A stretch of DNA of 64,000 bases, from NCBI GenBank assembly GCA_949987705.1, contig CATLJY010000081.1, forward strand, positions 62,001-126,000, written 5' to 3'. The notes under the pieces are model-generated. The model worked only from the letters and a program-made list of their open reading frames with translations. It did no database searches and was not told where the DNA came from. The position numbers and the translations under genes were made by a program. The DNA comes from Thereva unica. Its lineage: Eukaryota > Arthropoda > Insecta > Diptera > Therevidae. This document shows, in pieces, positions 1-11,899 of the stretch; position 1 is the stretch's first letter; each line of letters starts with the position of its first letter.

Positions 1-250
1 GCATCGAAGGCTAACGTTGAGGCTTCATTACTTATATTAGGACTTCTGTATAGAAAACAGAAGAATATGACGTGGCTACGAAGGATTATTTTAACCCATA
101 TGTAATTAAAGTCGGAAGATGTGCTATTGCACACCTTCTGGAGAGCCACGTCATTCCTAACATACATGGCGACACCCCTATGGTCAGAGAAATTGTGCAC
201 TAAGCTATACCCAGTCACCTGAAATCGATCGAGATCAGAATCGGTTCATC
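1..250 (-). pseudogene. LINE endonuclease fragment, runs off window edge
   Basis: Read on the minus strand, about 70 codons resemble the middle of a non-LTR retrotransposon AP-like endonuclease: a GYSLVHNFSDHRGVAMYVRNDV stretch, split here as GYSLVHNFSD and HRGVAMYVRNDV, followed by FLYRSPN. This block normally lies between the QETxI motif and the GDFN motif. No start, no catalytic GDFN and no RT are visible, because the fragment leaves the window at base 1. It belongs to the same broad LINE type as the pieces at 28675 and 38480. Protein family is fairly sure, clade is not. Confidence 0.6.
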
Positions 251-331
251 AGTTTTAAAGCACTGCGTTCATAATTGCATCGTAAACGTCAAATCTTTGC
301 ATTGAAATGCGAATTTCGGCATCATGAATAG

Positions 332-520
332 CTATGATGCAAAGTGATTAGTTTTACAAATTTTGTGTGCTGTTCCTTGTGCCACATTAAAACGATCGCA
401 TATTTCACGAAAACTATTTTGATTAGCCAACTTCCACAATGTAAGGTATAGGCTACTTTCAACTGAGATTGAAGGGCGCCCGTTTTCACATTTTTGTATC
501 TTTCTTCCGCAAGTGTCTTT
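332..520 (-). pseudogene. PIF/Harbinger transposase fragment
   Basis: One minus-strand frame reads through about 60 codons with the pattern GRPSISVESSLYLTLWKLAN then SFREICDRFNVAQGTAH and stops at 332-334. This matches the helix-turn-helix region before the DDE nuclease domain of PIF/Harbinger (HARBI1-like) transposases. The DDE residues are absent and the frame ends in a stop, so it is a remnant. It abuts the LINE endonuclease fragment at 1-250, which suggests one inserted into the other. No terminal repeats were found. Confidence 0.55.
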
Positions 521-529
521 AACACCTAC

Positions 530-2590
530 AAATACATAAAATACTTTTGTGGATTGGTTTCTTTTTGAATGAAGGACTTCAGTATGAACAAACTTATTAT
601 GTATAATATTTACTTACAACAAATGTGTTAAGGAGGGGAATTTGTGGGAAGTCGTGTATAAATGTATTGAAAAGCTTCGGGCCTAGAATAGAGCCTTAGA
701 GGACTCCAGAATCAATTTGGAACGGTTAAGAGGTTAGCTCTGTGTAACAGTCTCATTTTACAAGTTGTGATATCAATATATATTACTCCAAAGCAAAAAT
801 CTAATTGTTGAAATAAGTATTATGACCATACACAAAAGACTGAGGAGAATTTCTTGGCAGAGGCGAATAGGTCCACCTATTAACTTTCTTAACCTTGTAA
901 ACCTAATCATGAATAATGATCCATTGGTTTAAAAAACACGGCATCACCATTGATGCTGTATTTGGTCGATAGGTTTATGTCCTTAGTATGAAACTCAATT
1001 GTAATCACGCCAAAGAAGTATAACTTCTAATGTGCGTAAACAAGTATACACACCCACTGCTTTTTTTATTAAATTATCATTTAGCGGTTCTATATTTGGT
1101 ATTAAATGTTTTAAAATTAACTTTACAATAACTTTTTTATCCATTTTGTAAAAAAGTAAAAACGGCACACTTCATAAATGTCAAATTTAAAACTGCACAA
1201 CTTTGTCTAAGCTTTTACTGAACTTTGACTTGACTGCATTAATACTGTTTTCTGACACAGTTTATTGGCATTTACGAAGTCACCCATAGTGAGTGTATAC
1301 TTTCGGTACAATTTTTTAAATGAATTTATGAGTATGAAACTAGTTTATGGTGTAATAGCTAACGTTAAATATCAGTTCTAGTAAACTTCATGATATTTTG
1401 AAGGCAGCAAGTAAGTGATACGAAAATGTACATACATTGAATTTCAAATCAAGAACTCAAGACATCATGTAAACGTACTGGAACTAGGAAATAAAAGCGA
1501 CTCATTTGGCCGAATCTACCTCTAAGTGAATTTAAATGTTCGATACCTTTTACAAGCCACTGTTAATCACCAGTTGTTGGCCCAACATGATATTAGAAAT
1601 AAATTTACGAGGTCAAAAATTCAAATTCCTAAACAAAAACGGAGGAAGCACACTCAGAAATGGTCACCGCCGATAGCCATAAATAAGATCGACCGATTCC
1701 CATATAAATTAGCCGAAACACAACATAAAGCATTTTAAAAGCCATAAATCGAAAACTCACGGCGCATTATCATACAAATGTGAGTTTTCTTCTCAAAAAT
1801 CTTCAATTCTCCACCGACTGCCGAGCGTTTCTTATGACGTAAGAATTAATTAGTCCATGGGTTCCATAAATTTCCCCTGGATAAAAAAATACCCCGAAGA
1901 TGCATGCGACAAAAAAGCATGATAGCGAAGCACCCGAGACCCCAACGTGAACTCTATGCGGAGGTTAACAGCTACGAAATGGGGCGCCTTCGTATTTTTA
2001 TCGTATTTTACCTTTTTCAGAATTTTGGACTACTTATGAACATACCGCGGACGGGTGGTATCTGCTCGTCTTCCCGAGGCTCCTACCTCGGCGTCGCTGC
2101 CATTGAAACTTGGTGCTGAATAGCCCTGTTCTGGGGACTTTCGTAAGGCGGTTGTCGTAAATAACTCTTCTGTGCGTTTTAACTGATGAAAGGAGGAACA
2201 GTTCATAACTTATAAATTTGATGGCAATAAATATGGGAGCAGACAGATTGCCCTCAGTTGGAATGACTTTTTGATAAATACTTGAATCCTCGCATTTTAT
2301 TCTGGTGCGTACGGGGTGGATTCCGTTTTCGGTTTGATGAATGGCACCTCGTCACACACTTATGGAGGCCGATTTTAACAAATCCTGCTGCAGGAATTGT
2401 CAAGTTTTGTAGTTTTATCGTCTTCCTGTAGCACTTTCCACACGCAAATATTCATTTTGTCCACGTTGCGGGACTTTTGAAATCGAATCATTGGTAAATG
2501 ACCATTTTTGAACACTTGCAGATAACCTTTTAATCAAAAAGTTCTCAACCATTTAAAATTATGTGCAAAAGTAATTTTTTACATGAATAA
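530..2590. other. No recognised gene
   Basis: AT-rich sequence with only short, unrecognised open frames (the longest about 70 codons at 1526-1738 and 1904-2119). No terminal repeats, RNA gene or conserved domain seen. Confidence 0.5.
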
Positions 2591-2593
2591 CCC

Positions 2594-2790
2594 GGAGTAG
2601 AAATAGGTCAACACTGGACCAACTATTTTCGGTAAGGTATAGCTGTATACACTCCGAAAATGCTAGGAATAGAACACTGACGTGTATCAACTTTTCATCG
2701 ATTTTAAAGAAGCATACGACAGCATCGATATGGAAAAAATAAATGCTATAATACTATACCTATACACAAAAAAGAATGGGGGGCTGGTCA
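2594..2790 (+). pseudogene. RTE-type LINE reverse transcriptase scrap
   Basis: Plus-strand codons give NRSTLDQL and, after a frame change, FIDFKEAYDSIDMEKI. This is the RT segment carrying motif A and the preceding NRST block. The same blocks occur in the intact RTE ORF at 29344-32259 as NRSTSDQL and FVDFQQAYDSI. It is broken by at least one frameshift. It sits immediately upstream of a separate copy of an RTE 5' region, so it is probably the 3'-truncated remains of an older copy. Confidence 0.6.
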
Positions 2791-3375
2791 AATGGTAGAC
2801 TAGTAATAATAATAATTTATTTGCGGACAGTACACAAGATTTACATCTTTTAGAGTACATACAAAATAACAATAACAGAGTAACGGCCTCAAGGATCTTT
2901 TGTGGTGTGATACATCAAAGGGATACGATGCGGATCATTCTATCCAATCCCTTATTTTGACATTAAAATAACAGAACACCTGATCCGCATATGGCTGTCA
3001 ACGTATTAAAAAAAGAAGAAAAGCAGGAAGTATCCCTATTTTTGCGTCACAAGCGTCGTATGCTTTGGCCTATCAAATGTCAACGTATTCAACTTATGAA
3101 ACGTACTTACCGCAACTTATGGAACTCCACGTTTAGTCCTGAGAAACACCATCTATAAAATCTAATCCTACCTCCAGCACCTCCCATCGGATGACCCCTG
3201 GATACTCTTGCAACTACCGGAATAGTCCTCCAGGTTGGCAGTTGGGCTGCGGGCATCCGTCACGAATCCTCAAGGCAGGCCTCGGAGAGTACCGAACTAG
3301 GTAACGGAATATGGCATTCGATTTTTGAACTTGGAATCTCAGACGCCTCAGCAGGACGGGCGCTTGTTCCAACAA
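2783..3375 (+). pseudogene. Degenerate 5' region of the RTE element at 28954
   Basis: Several blocks match the intact element in the same order: the GGTCAAATGGTAG start, the CATCAAAG block, the CCTCCAGGTTGG block, CACGAATCCTCAAGGCAGGC and the start of the endonuclease (ATTCGATTTT, then GACGCTCAACAG-like sequence). Deletions and an AAT-rich insertion at about 2806-2880 separate them. Coding capacity is lost. It is an older copy of the same or a sister family. Confidence 0.65.
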
Positions 3376-3479
3376 CCAAAAAAAACAACCTTCTGTTACG
3401 ATACGGTCCTGGCCTCTTGCAACAAATGTGTCTTCACTGCAAAAGCGGTGCAGCTCCACACTTCAAAACACTAGGGGTT

Positions 3480-4140
3480 GACCCGCCTTGGAGCCACATT
3501 CTGTCACGTTCCCCGCTGCAAAACCAAAGCAGCTCCACCCCCAAAGCGAAAGATACGACAAAATTCGATCAAAGCAAATCCAACTCCAATACTCTAAAAT
3601 ATGGAGTCACACCACTCCTACACTGAACTTCACAAATGTTGCTCGTTCCGTAATAATTCTTTTTTCCGGTTGAGGTTACGCCAACCTTACTTGAAAGGCA
3701 CTAGCGCGATCATATTAGCCTATCTTCTTTCATAGGATAGTTACCACGGGGCACCGCCAGGAGGTTATGATCGCACTCCAATCAGTCGAAAATAGTTGCG
3801 GCACGTACATGTTATGTTACATATTATTCCTCCTATTCCGCTGATGACTGGCCTTTCGAAATTAAGCTACAAATGAAATTAATGAAGTTTATGGTAAAAA
3901 TTACAAATTTAATTTTTTTTAAGGAGTGAGGAGGCAACTTACAGGGTCAAGTTAGACCTTTTGTGTACTTATCCCACTAGTGGAACAGACTATCAGCCTT
4001 CCGGACGAAGGCAAGAAGGTCTTTAATTGACGAAGACTGGACTTGAGCAGGGCTCATAAACTCAATATTGAAAGTTATTCTTCTAAGCCAGATCAGAGCA
4101 GGACATGCAAGTTCTAGAAGCCCAAATCTTAAAATAACTT
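3480..4140. other. No recognised gene
   Basis: Only short frames (to about 70 codons) without recognisable domains. Nothing else supported. Confidence 0.4.
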
Positions 4141-4147
4141 TGGAGGG

Positions 4148-4248
4148 GGTTCACCAAAGCAGATCCCCCAGGATTTCTATTTCATTAGAAAGAGTAATTA
4201 CCTGTTCTAATGAAATAGAAAACATGGGAGGATCTGCTTTGGAGAACC
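4148..4248. repeat. Short hairpin, arms about 43 bp
   Basis: The left arm (4148-4190) and right arm (4205-4248) are inverted copies sharing CCAAAGCAGATCC and TTTCTATTTCATTAGAA, with a loop of about 14 bases and a few mismatches. It could be a tiny foldback MITE or a hairpin RNA precursor. No flanking target duplication was seen. Confidence 0.7.
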
Positions 4249-4533
4249 ATTATTTTTGTCATGAAAAGATTTTAAATAAAAATGACTAATAACTAAAAGT
4301 AACAAACAAATATAACAACAGCATAAATTGCCGCCCTGAAAAGGCTTGCGCCTCGGGGCTATACATAGCCCATATAGCCCTGTAGCTAAGGCGACCATGA
4401 TTGAATTCCATAACTTTTGAAAATATTCTCTTCACTTTTCTTTTATCTTATCTTGGGTCTGGTAATAGCATCTCATCTATGTCTCTGCATATGTCCGTTC
4501 TCTTCTCTCAATTGGGACTTGGTCAATTTGATC

Positions 4534-4717
4534 ATTTGTTATTTGTGACTGCCATGTCATCTTTTGAACATTTTTGTGCTGTGGAACATTGTTGAATCTA
4601 AATCTACTACCATTATCATTGGTTGATTTGTTATTTGTGACTGCCATGTCATCTTTTGAACATTTTTGTGCTGTGGAACATTGTTGAATCTAAATCTACT
4701 ACCATTATCATTGGTTG
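4534..4717. repeat. Perfect 92-bp tandem duplication
   Basis: Two head-to-tail copies (4534-4625 and 4626-4717) are identical base for base. The duplicated DNA is part of a minus-strand LINE endonuclease remnant. Perfect identity within a decayed element means the duplication is much younger than the element, or an assembly artefact. Confidence 0.9.
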
Positions 4718-4865
4718 CTATCCTGTGACTCCTAGGAGTTCGTCTTCTTCCTACTGCCGCCTTCATATTTCCAAGCACCATTTTAATATCGTTTGACGAT
4801 ATTAACCTGATGGCGTTAGTTAACTCTTGATAGAATTCCTCTTTCTCTTCGTTCGTAAAAAACAA
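4557..4865 (-). pseudogene. RTE endonuclease fragment with internal duplication
   Basis: Translated on the minus strand, 102 codons match the intact RTE endonuclease at 29680-29960: EEKEEFYQELTNAIRL, NDIKMVLG, then NDNGSR and KMTWQS. The GDMNAKVG catalytic block has become GNMKAAVG, so the key Asp and Asn are lost. The C-terminal part appears twice because of the 92-bp tandem duplication at 4534-4717. A dead 5' fragment, opposite in strand to the intact copy. Confidence 0.75.
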
Positions 4866-4869
4866 GATG

Positions 4870-5590
4870 GTGATTCCAAGATGGCGGCCGAATTAACCAA
4901 CTGTACTCCCCATCCTCCGAAATGGGAATCATTACAAATGGTATGACAAATAGAATACAATTAGCTGTGTGGCGTCATCCAAAATGGTGGCCATCACAAA
5001 ATGGTGGACAGGAGTTGATCGATTATATGGAAGTGGGTCAAAATTAAATTGCAAGATTTGCCCGGTGGGGAATATACGAAGTCGTTATACTAAGTTATGC
5101 CATCGACCCTAGGACCTCACTAATCAAAAGGATGTTTCGATCTAGAAAGTAGAGATTGCGTATTCGAACGATAATGTACGGAATCGACTTTGGAAGGTTT
5201 CCATTCTCTACTGGGTGTTTACATAGAGCATACAAGGTGAAGCTAATATAAAACGTGTAAAAGTTAGCAAGGAGGAAACGACATCGAAAGCAGACTATAC
5301 CCATGCACGTGTAATTAAAAGGCAATTCAATAAACGATTCGCAATTAACGCTACAACCTCGTCCTCGAAGTAATTTTTTATTATAGATACAGCAATAACG
5401 ATGTTCTAACTTACTTTCGAGCCAACTTTACCAGTGAGTGTTACAGCATGACACGATCATGCTGGACTGCCCATAAACTTTGTTATAGTGAGAACCAAAA
5501 GAGATGAGGAGATTTCGAAGGGGAAATGTGAAAATGCATAAGCGCATGTCTCATCCATGTGCGCACCTATACATGCTCGGGGAACTATGG
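4870..5590. other. No recognised gene
   Basis: Contains several AAGATGGCGG / AAAATGGTGG words at 4864-5000, loosely like the satellite motif at 11.5 and 63 kb, but without a measurable period. No supported gene. Confidence 0.4.
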
Positions 5591-5594
5591 TTAG

Positions 5595-6013
5595 TAGTGA
5601 TGAGCAAGACTAGTCTTGCACATTTAGCAAGACCAAGTAAGACCAAGACAAGACAGGACAAGGACAAGTCAATACTGCAAGATCAAGATATCAAGGTTTT
5701 TTGCTCATCAAGATATCAAGGCTTTTTGCTAAGTGGCAAAAGTTTTCCAGTAATCAGCAAAAAGTCTTGTCTTGCACATTTAGCAGGACAAAGACAAGAC
5801 TGCAAGACTTTTTGCAAGAATTTTTGCAAGACTTTTAGCAAAACTTTTTCGAAGGCTTTTTGCTCATCACTGCTAAGCATTTAGTGATGAGCAAAAAGTC
5901 TTGCTATCTTGATCTTGTAGTCTTATTTTGTCCTGTCTTGTCTTGTTCTTGCTTTGGTCTTTCTAAATGTACAACAAAAGGAAGAGCTGCAAGAAAAGTC
6001 TTGCTCATCACTA
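5595..6013. mobile_element. hAT-type MITE, apparently composite
   Basis: Ends are inverted: TAGTGATGAGCAAGACT at 5595 and its complement ending at 6013. Flanking 8-mers ATGGTTAG (5587-5594) and ATAGTTAG (6014-6021) match at 7 of 8 positions, the length expected for hAT insertion, and the end fits the hAT YARNG pattern. A second pair of the same ends occurs inside (GCTCATCACT at about 5862-5871, TAGTGATGAGC at 5882), so two copies or a nested insertion are joined. The interior is rich in CAAGAC/GTCTTG repeats. No transposase: the 126-codon frame over the left half is repeat translation. Confidence 0.7.
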
Positions 6014-6019
6014 ATAGTT

Positions 6020-9000
6020 AGAAGTAAGAAAAAAAAGTTTAGGATAAAAGCATTTACCTTAGGTTATTGTGCACAACCAACTAGGAATCTAATGTACACA
6101 AAGTCAAATTCAAAATCTTTTCCTGTTTTATAACAACATCTTCCATAAGAAATTTTACAAACTGTCATTGTTGAAATGGTGAAAAAAGACGTCAAATCTT
6201 CGCAAAAATGTTGTTTTCGCCAGTCAACTGTAAAATGTCAGGTAAAAAAGATGTAACTGAAAGAGATCTTCATATTGCACTGAAATTTCAATGTTAAAAC
6301 AGTTACCGGTAACCCTTCAACTCATTAGTAAGCATTTCCTTGAAGTAATCATAAAAGTGTAAAACATGCCAAAAATTCTGCTAATTCCTCCTAATGCGCC
6401 TAGATGCTAGGATATGCCAAAATAAAACGCCTACTAAAACAATATATCCACCCTTCTAAAACTAGGAAAAAATTTGCAAATTTTCCAAGATCTGTTTTGA
6501 CCTTAAATTAAGGAAAACGGATTTTAAAGGATTATCCTTATATTTACAGTAAACAAACGGCAAGGGGTTAAAAGGGGTTTATTGCTGCCGAACCTTCTTC
6601 ACCCTTTCAAAAAAATATATCTACAGACAATGGCTCAACGTGTAATTAAGAGGATCGTCGGTGACTCTTTTATCTGCTTAAGAAGGTATCGAGCAAGCCT
6701 ACTGGTATCTTGTGCATTTCATTGGGGACAATTTTACCGGAAAGGACCACAAGGTCAGTTTCCCTTTCAGTGAATTTTAACACATTGAAAGACAATTGCA
6801 AGAATTCGAAGCATGAACGGTTGACCGGTGGCCGTTTTCCCTTGATCATTTGACGAAATGAAAAATGATCAACCGATACCATTTCGACAGCATCGCCGCA
6901 AGAGCTGATAGCAGAAAATCGCCTGACATTGATATTCCCCATTACAGCATTACGCAGGCACGCAGGAGGGTGGAATGTGGAATGCGAGGACTCGGCAGGG
7001 AAAGTGCAGCTGCCCTGCTCGACACTAGGGGTTGTAGTTTTGTCAAATGGTCTGCCAGGAAGGGAGTCGCAAGGCAATCAGAACGGTGCATTGTTACTAC
7101 TGCAGCGCACTGGGTGCCTTTTAGTGGGCGCAATGGCGTTCATCAAGCACGAGATTTTTCACATTTTTGACATTTGCATTAGGGGTGATACTGCAGTCAT
7201 CATACAGGTTGTGTGGAAAAAAATGGGTATAAACTTGCAAATCTAAGTTGATTTCTTCCCTGAAAGTAAATATTAAGGACAATTAATCATCTTTACCATC
7301 AGAGGTGTTCCCTCGGTATTTTGTTATGTTCTCCTTTTCCAGTTTATGAGAACTGCACTGTGCAAAATTTCACACAACAAAAATTGCTCCTCCTTAAGCA
7401 AATATTATGAAAAAAACCTACTTTTAACTTGCAATTTTGTAAGGCAGGCAATACGAAAATGTTTCCTTTGCAATATCTTAAAAGATTTTTATCAACATCC
7501 TCCACTGGTGAAATTCCTTGGAGGGAGAATCACAACTGTTTGTTCAATTTCAGCCAACAGTTGAGGCTACGGACGCAGAACATGCAAAACGACCGCCTCA
7601 AAGTGAAAAAGTAATTAAAACTCAAATAATTAGTTCTCTGTTAGTCGGTGAAGAATTTAATTACGGAATATGAGTGTAAAAAACTTTTAATTTTCATCAT
7701 AACTGCAGTTCGTCTTTGTTTTAATTAAATTTTTGCCTAACTTTTGTTCAAGTTTCCCAAAATACATTATATTTGAATGCCTTTTGGGGTTTTAATTTTG
7801 CATGAAAAAATAAAACAAAAATAAAATAAAAATAAAATAGAAAGGTGTGTGAAAGCAGGATTTTAACTTATATGCATTTTGGAAAGGATAAATGATAGTT
7901 AACAGCTGAAGGTATTTCAGCACCGCGTTCGTTTATTTAGGCCCTTGCAGGCTTTTTGACTTGGACTACAAAAATAAATTAAAACTACACATACACTGGC
8001 GAGCAACTGGCGAGGTACACATTAAAAATGTCGTGTATCTCAAAGACGCGGTGTCTTTCTTGAATCCAATTAATTAACAATAGTTTCTTGAGGTATTGTT
8101 TATTCGATTTTTGTCTGGGTGCATTTGGCTAAAATTGGAAATTTTTAAGTGAAGCAACTGATTAGATACACTAAAAAGAAACAGATAGAATCGAGAAATG
8201 TAGTATTATAAATTAGTAAAATAAAAGACAATTTTATTGGTATAGTGTATTTGATCAATAAGTAGCTTTTCCATTATTCCTTACTACTTCAAAAATTATT
8301 TTTTTATTCATTCATACAATTTCTGACCAATCTTTTTTATAGCTGCTTCCAGCATTGATTATTCTCATATTGTCTGGCATTTTCATAAATTTTCCTTGTT
8401 GATTTTCTATGATGTTTAGTTCTAGTGACTAGGCCAGTCTAAATCAGTGATGTTTTTTGTTCGGCGCGCAGTTCTTTCTATCACTTCGTCAAAATCTGTG
8501 GAAATGTTTGAAACTAATAAAATTCTCTTTTTTATTAATTTAATATAACTATCCGAAAGGCTTTGAATCTCATTAAATTGTTTCCTCTGCAACCGTATTA
8601 AAAATTTTACGTTTTAGGGCCACTTTGTTCTTCCACTTTGGGTTCAGAATGTAAACTTCCCTTAACATTTAAGGATTTAATGAACGATCGTTAAGTTTGT
8701 GGGTCCATTTAGGTGGGTGCAAGAAATTATCAAGCAATTAAAACGAATCCTCAATGAAGTCAATGACCTTGTGGTGCGGTGTTATCATTTAGAGTTTCAC
8801 AAATTTTGAGCCCCCCTTTTACCCCTTTAGGGGTTAAATTTCGGGAAATGCTGAAACATTTGTTTCATTATTTATGCTGTATGTATAGTACTAATACCAA
8901 GTTCGAAGATTTTTTACATTTAAGTAAGTTGCTATAACAATAAAAACTTTACCTTCAAAGTAATTTTTTACTTTTTGGTTTGTTTTAAAATAACAGCGTA

Positions 9001-10280
9001 TTTTTTAAACTATTTATTTTTATTTTCTACTTTTTAGTCTACTTTTTAGTCTAAGTCCTCCGCCATTTTTTGGTGGCCGCCACATTATATTTAAAGCTAG
9101 CAAAGACCCGCATGCGTTGCAACGCCTTTTAATAAAAAAAAAATGTGCATATTCCGGGATGAGAGAAGGGTATAATAAAACAAAGAATAAATCTACAAAT
9201 TGTGATTTTGGGCACATAAAAACATTAAGAGTTGCCTATAGAAACTATGTTACCTACAACTTTTTTTAAAATTCGATGTTGAGCACCACGTATCGGAAAA
9301 CTGTTGTACTACCTGCACCACAGACATCCACCAAGGCAATCATGTTCAGAATACGCTTCGGGGGCGTAGATATTTACGATCCAAGGTAATCGGCACCCTG
9401 TGCAGAGCTTGCCCCATGTGACCTGATAAATTTCCCTCCAAAAAACTCTAAAAAAGGTCATCAATTTTGCAAAATTAGCTCCCACTGTGCAGCACAAAGA
9501 TTCACAATTTGGCGGCCCTAAAAATATCGAATAAATACATTTCGGCTTGAGACGACGAGTAATGGCAACATTATAAGACGACTCTACTGATTTGATCCCG
9601 CGGCTGCTTCCCCTTTTCGTGTTTTGTCGTTTCATGTTTTAGCAGTTGATCAAACCGCCTGCACTGCACTGGCAATACAAAAGTGTGCATAACATATTAA
9701 TGCATGGTTAATAATTCACTGTAACGCTTCTTTATAAACGATGCTCGATGTTTCAGTTGTAAGTATTACAAAGTTTGTGGCATTACTGAGTTCAGTCGAC
9801 TTAGTTCAGTTGATATTTTGGAAGTCATCATCAAAATTTCTGTTTCTATTACGAACTTTCAAAGAGCAGCCATCAGCTCAATGTCATGATTCTCATTAAT
9901 ATCAGAACTTTTTTATATCCTATATCCTAGAATAGTACTGAATTCTGAGTTTTCCGATTGCGCCCTCATATTATTTTTAAATGACTCTTTTCAATCTGTT
10001 CCTAAATGATCATTTTAGACGTCCATTGGCCCGTGTATCTGTCGGAACAGCTAGCAACGTTTGCCGGAAATCTATGTCAATAAAATAGTTACTCCCCAAA
10101 ATATTGGTTTCTACTACTTAAATCTTGCATTGTTTTGCTAACGGGCTCAATAGATATTTTATTTGCCATGGTACATTCATTCAACTTTATGTTTGTGGAG
10201 GGAGTTTCCATATGATCTTCTTCCATCGGTATCACATTGAATGAGCCTTTTTTGCTGATATAGTTGCAGCAATCTAATGC
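6020..10280. other. Gene-poor AT-rich stretch
   Basis: No recognised gene or element. Overlapping frames of 101-135 codons lie at 6670-7246 on both strands, in a locally less AT-rich patch, but match nothing I know. An A-rich AAAATA simple repeat lies at about 7805-7840. A 108-codon minus frame at 9309-9635 has no recognisable domain. Confidence 0.45.
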
Positions 10281-10282
10281 TC

Positions 10283-10430
10283 TGATCTCATATTGGCCAA
10301 ACAACCTACCTTTCGAAATGTAAAAAAGCGCGGGACTCTTTACCTACATATATTCTTATTTTATTAACACCGAAACGCTCCACACTTTTTTACATTTCGG
10401 AAGGTAGGTTGTTTGGCCAAAATGAGATCA
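10283..10430. mobile_element. Foldback MITE, about 48-bp arms
   Basis: Arms at 10283-10329 and 10384-10430 are inverted copies built around TTGGCCAAACAACCTACC and CGAAATGTAAAAAAG, with a loop of about 54 bases. Only a few positions differ. No clear target duplication, so superfamily unassigned. Confidence 0.75.
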
Positions 10431-10434
10431 GCAA

Positions 10435-11355
10435 ATGTCCGGGTTGCCCACCCCTAAAGCGGCATTAACTATTCTTGTGTCATTGAAGATCGAAGAATTT
10501 TCAATTTTGAAAGATTGGTTTACCATTAACATTTGTAATCAACAGATAACAAATATTTTATTTAATTAAAATCTCACTAATTTTTCTTATTTGATGTCGT
10601 CTAGTCCTAAAATTAAGAGCTTAGGGTACATTATTTCGTTGACAAGTTTCGCCTCAATGTTCTTGGGTGTTTGCTAAAAAAAAACTAAGTTTATTTAATT
10701 TCATCGTCAATATTTTCCGCGAAAGCTATCAAGTACCAAAATTTGCAATTGATTTACCCTTAAACTTCCACCCAGGAACAAGTTTTTATATGCAATACTT
10801 TTAAAGACCAGACGCTAGAGTAGTGAGACCTAAAAATTTTGGTTTTTGCGTGACGTAACGGACTCTTTTGGTGGAATTGGTCAGAAATGACACCCTCAAC
10901 AATATCTAGGGGGTGTGCAAATATGAAAATACCTGGAAAATTAATTTATGGGACTAACTAAAAAATTCACGAAAAATTCCTTGTTTGACCTTTCTTGATA
11001 AATATCTCTTAACAAAGGCTTCTAGGCGAAAAGTTTGTTGAACATGTTTTGTTCCTTATTGCATTTGCTAAAACTTACCGTAAGCTGGATTTTTGAATTT
11101 TGAAATTTTACATTGCAAAATAGCCGAAAACTGCGAAAAATAGTACCTCACTTTAAAGTTATGCCAAGGAAAGAAGATACCATTATTTTGTAATGTAATT
11201 CTTGCATGCTGGTCCGGAGTTACGGAGCTTACGTAACTCTAAGACTAACCTTACAATATCCAATCATAAAATTTCTATTTTTTAATGTTTTTTTAATTTT
11301 TTTGGAAAAAGCTGCAACTAAGGCGTTTTATCCAAAAAAAAATTAGCTAACTTGG
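10435..11355. other. No recognised gene
   Basis: AT-rich, no frames of note, no terminal repeats. It ends at the target site of the Transib-like element. Confidence 0.4.
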
Positions 11356-11456
11356 CGGCGCACAGTGGGACGAATTGCCGAAAACGTGGACAAAAGTCTA
11401 AATATTGATGAATTTGGACGAAATTCGGTATTATAAGGTAATCGACCTCGCTGATC

Positions 11457-11720
11457 ACGAATTTGATGTCAAAAACTGAAAATTCAAAATGGCGTATCCA
11501 TTATGGCGGACATCATTTTTAAAACATTGTAGAAATAAACTCAAAACTTGTATCTAGATGTTTTTGGGCATGCCGATTACGAATTTGATGTCAAAATTTG
11601 GAATTTCAAAATGGCGGATCCAATATGGCGGACATAATTTTTCAAAATTTGTATAAATAAGTTCAAAACTTGTATTTATATGTTTTTGAGCATGCTGAAT
11701 ACGAATTTGATACTTGAATT
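11457..11720. repeat. 122-bp tandem repeats inside the Transib-like element
   Basis: Units start ACGAATTTGA at 11457, 11579 and 11701 (the last partial). Each of the first two carries AATTCAAAATGGCG or a close variant followed by CCAATATGGCGGAC-like sequence. The motif order and period closely resemble the 121-bp array at 63 kb. Confidence 0.75.
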
Positions 11721-11730
11721 CGAAAATTTT

Positions 11731-11899
11731 AAGAACAGGAACTTGATTGACTCCTTTTATAAGATATGTAGGTTCAAAATATGACCAAAATGCGGAAATA
11801 TTGGAATTTTTCTGAAAAAAAAAACAAGAATATTGCGATTTAGATCACAAATTTTTAATTACATATCTTGTAAACGGAGTCACTCATGTTCCTGTTCTT
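11731..11899. repeat. Inverted repeat, 39-bp arms
   Basis: Arms 11731-11769 and 11861-11899 are inverted copies (AAGAACAGGAAC ... AAGATATGT) with a 91-base spacer. It lies inside the Transib-like element and may be the trace of a smaller element or a structural part of it. Confidence 0.7.

Noticed and set aside
5504..5884. 126-codon plus frame
   Set aside because: Translation of CAAGAC/GTCTTG repeats inside the hAT MITE.
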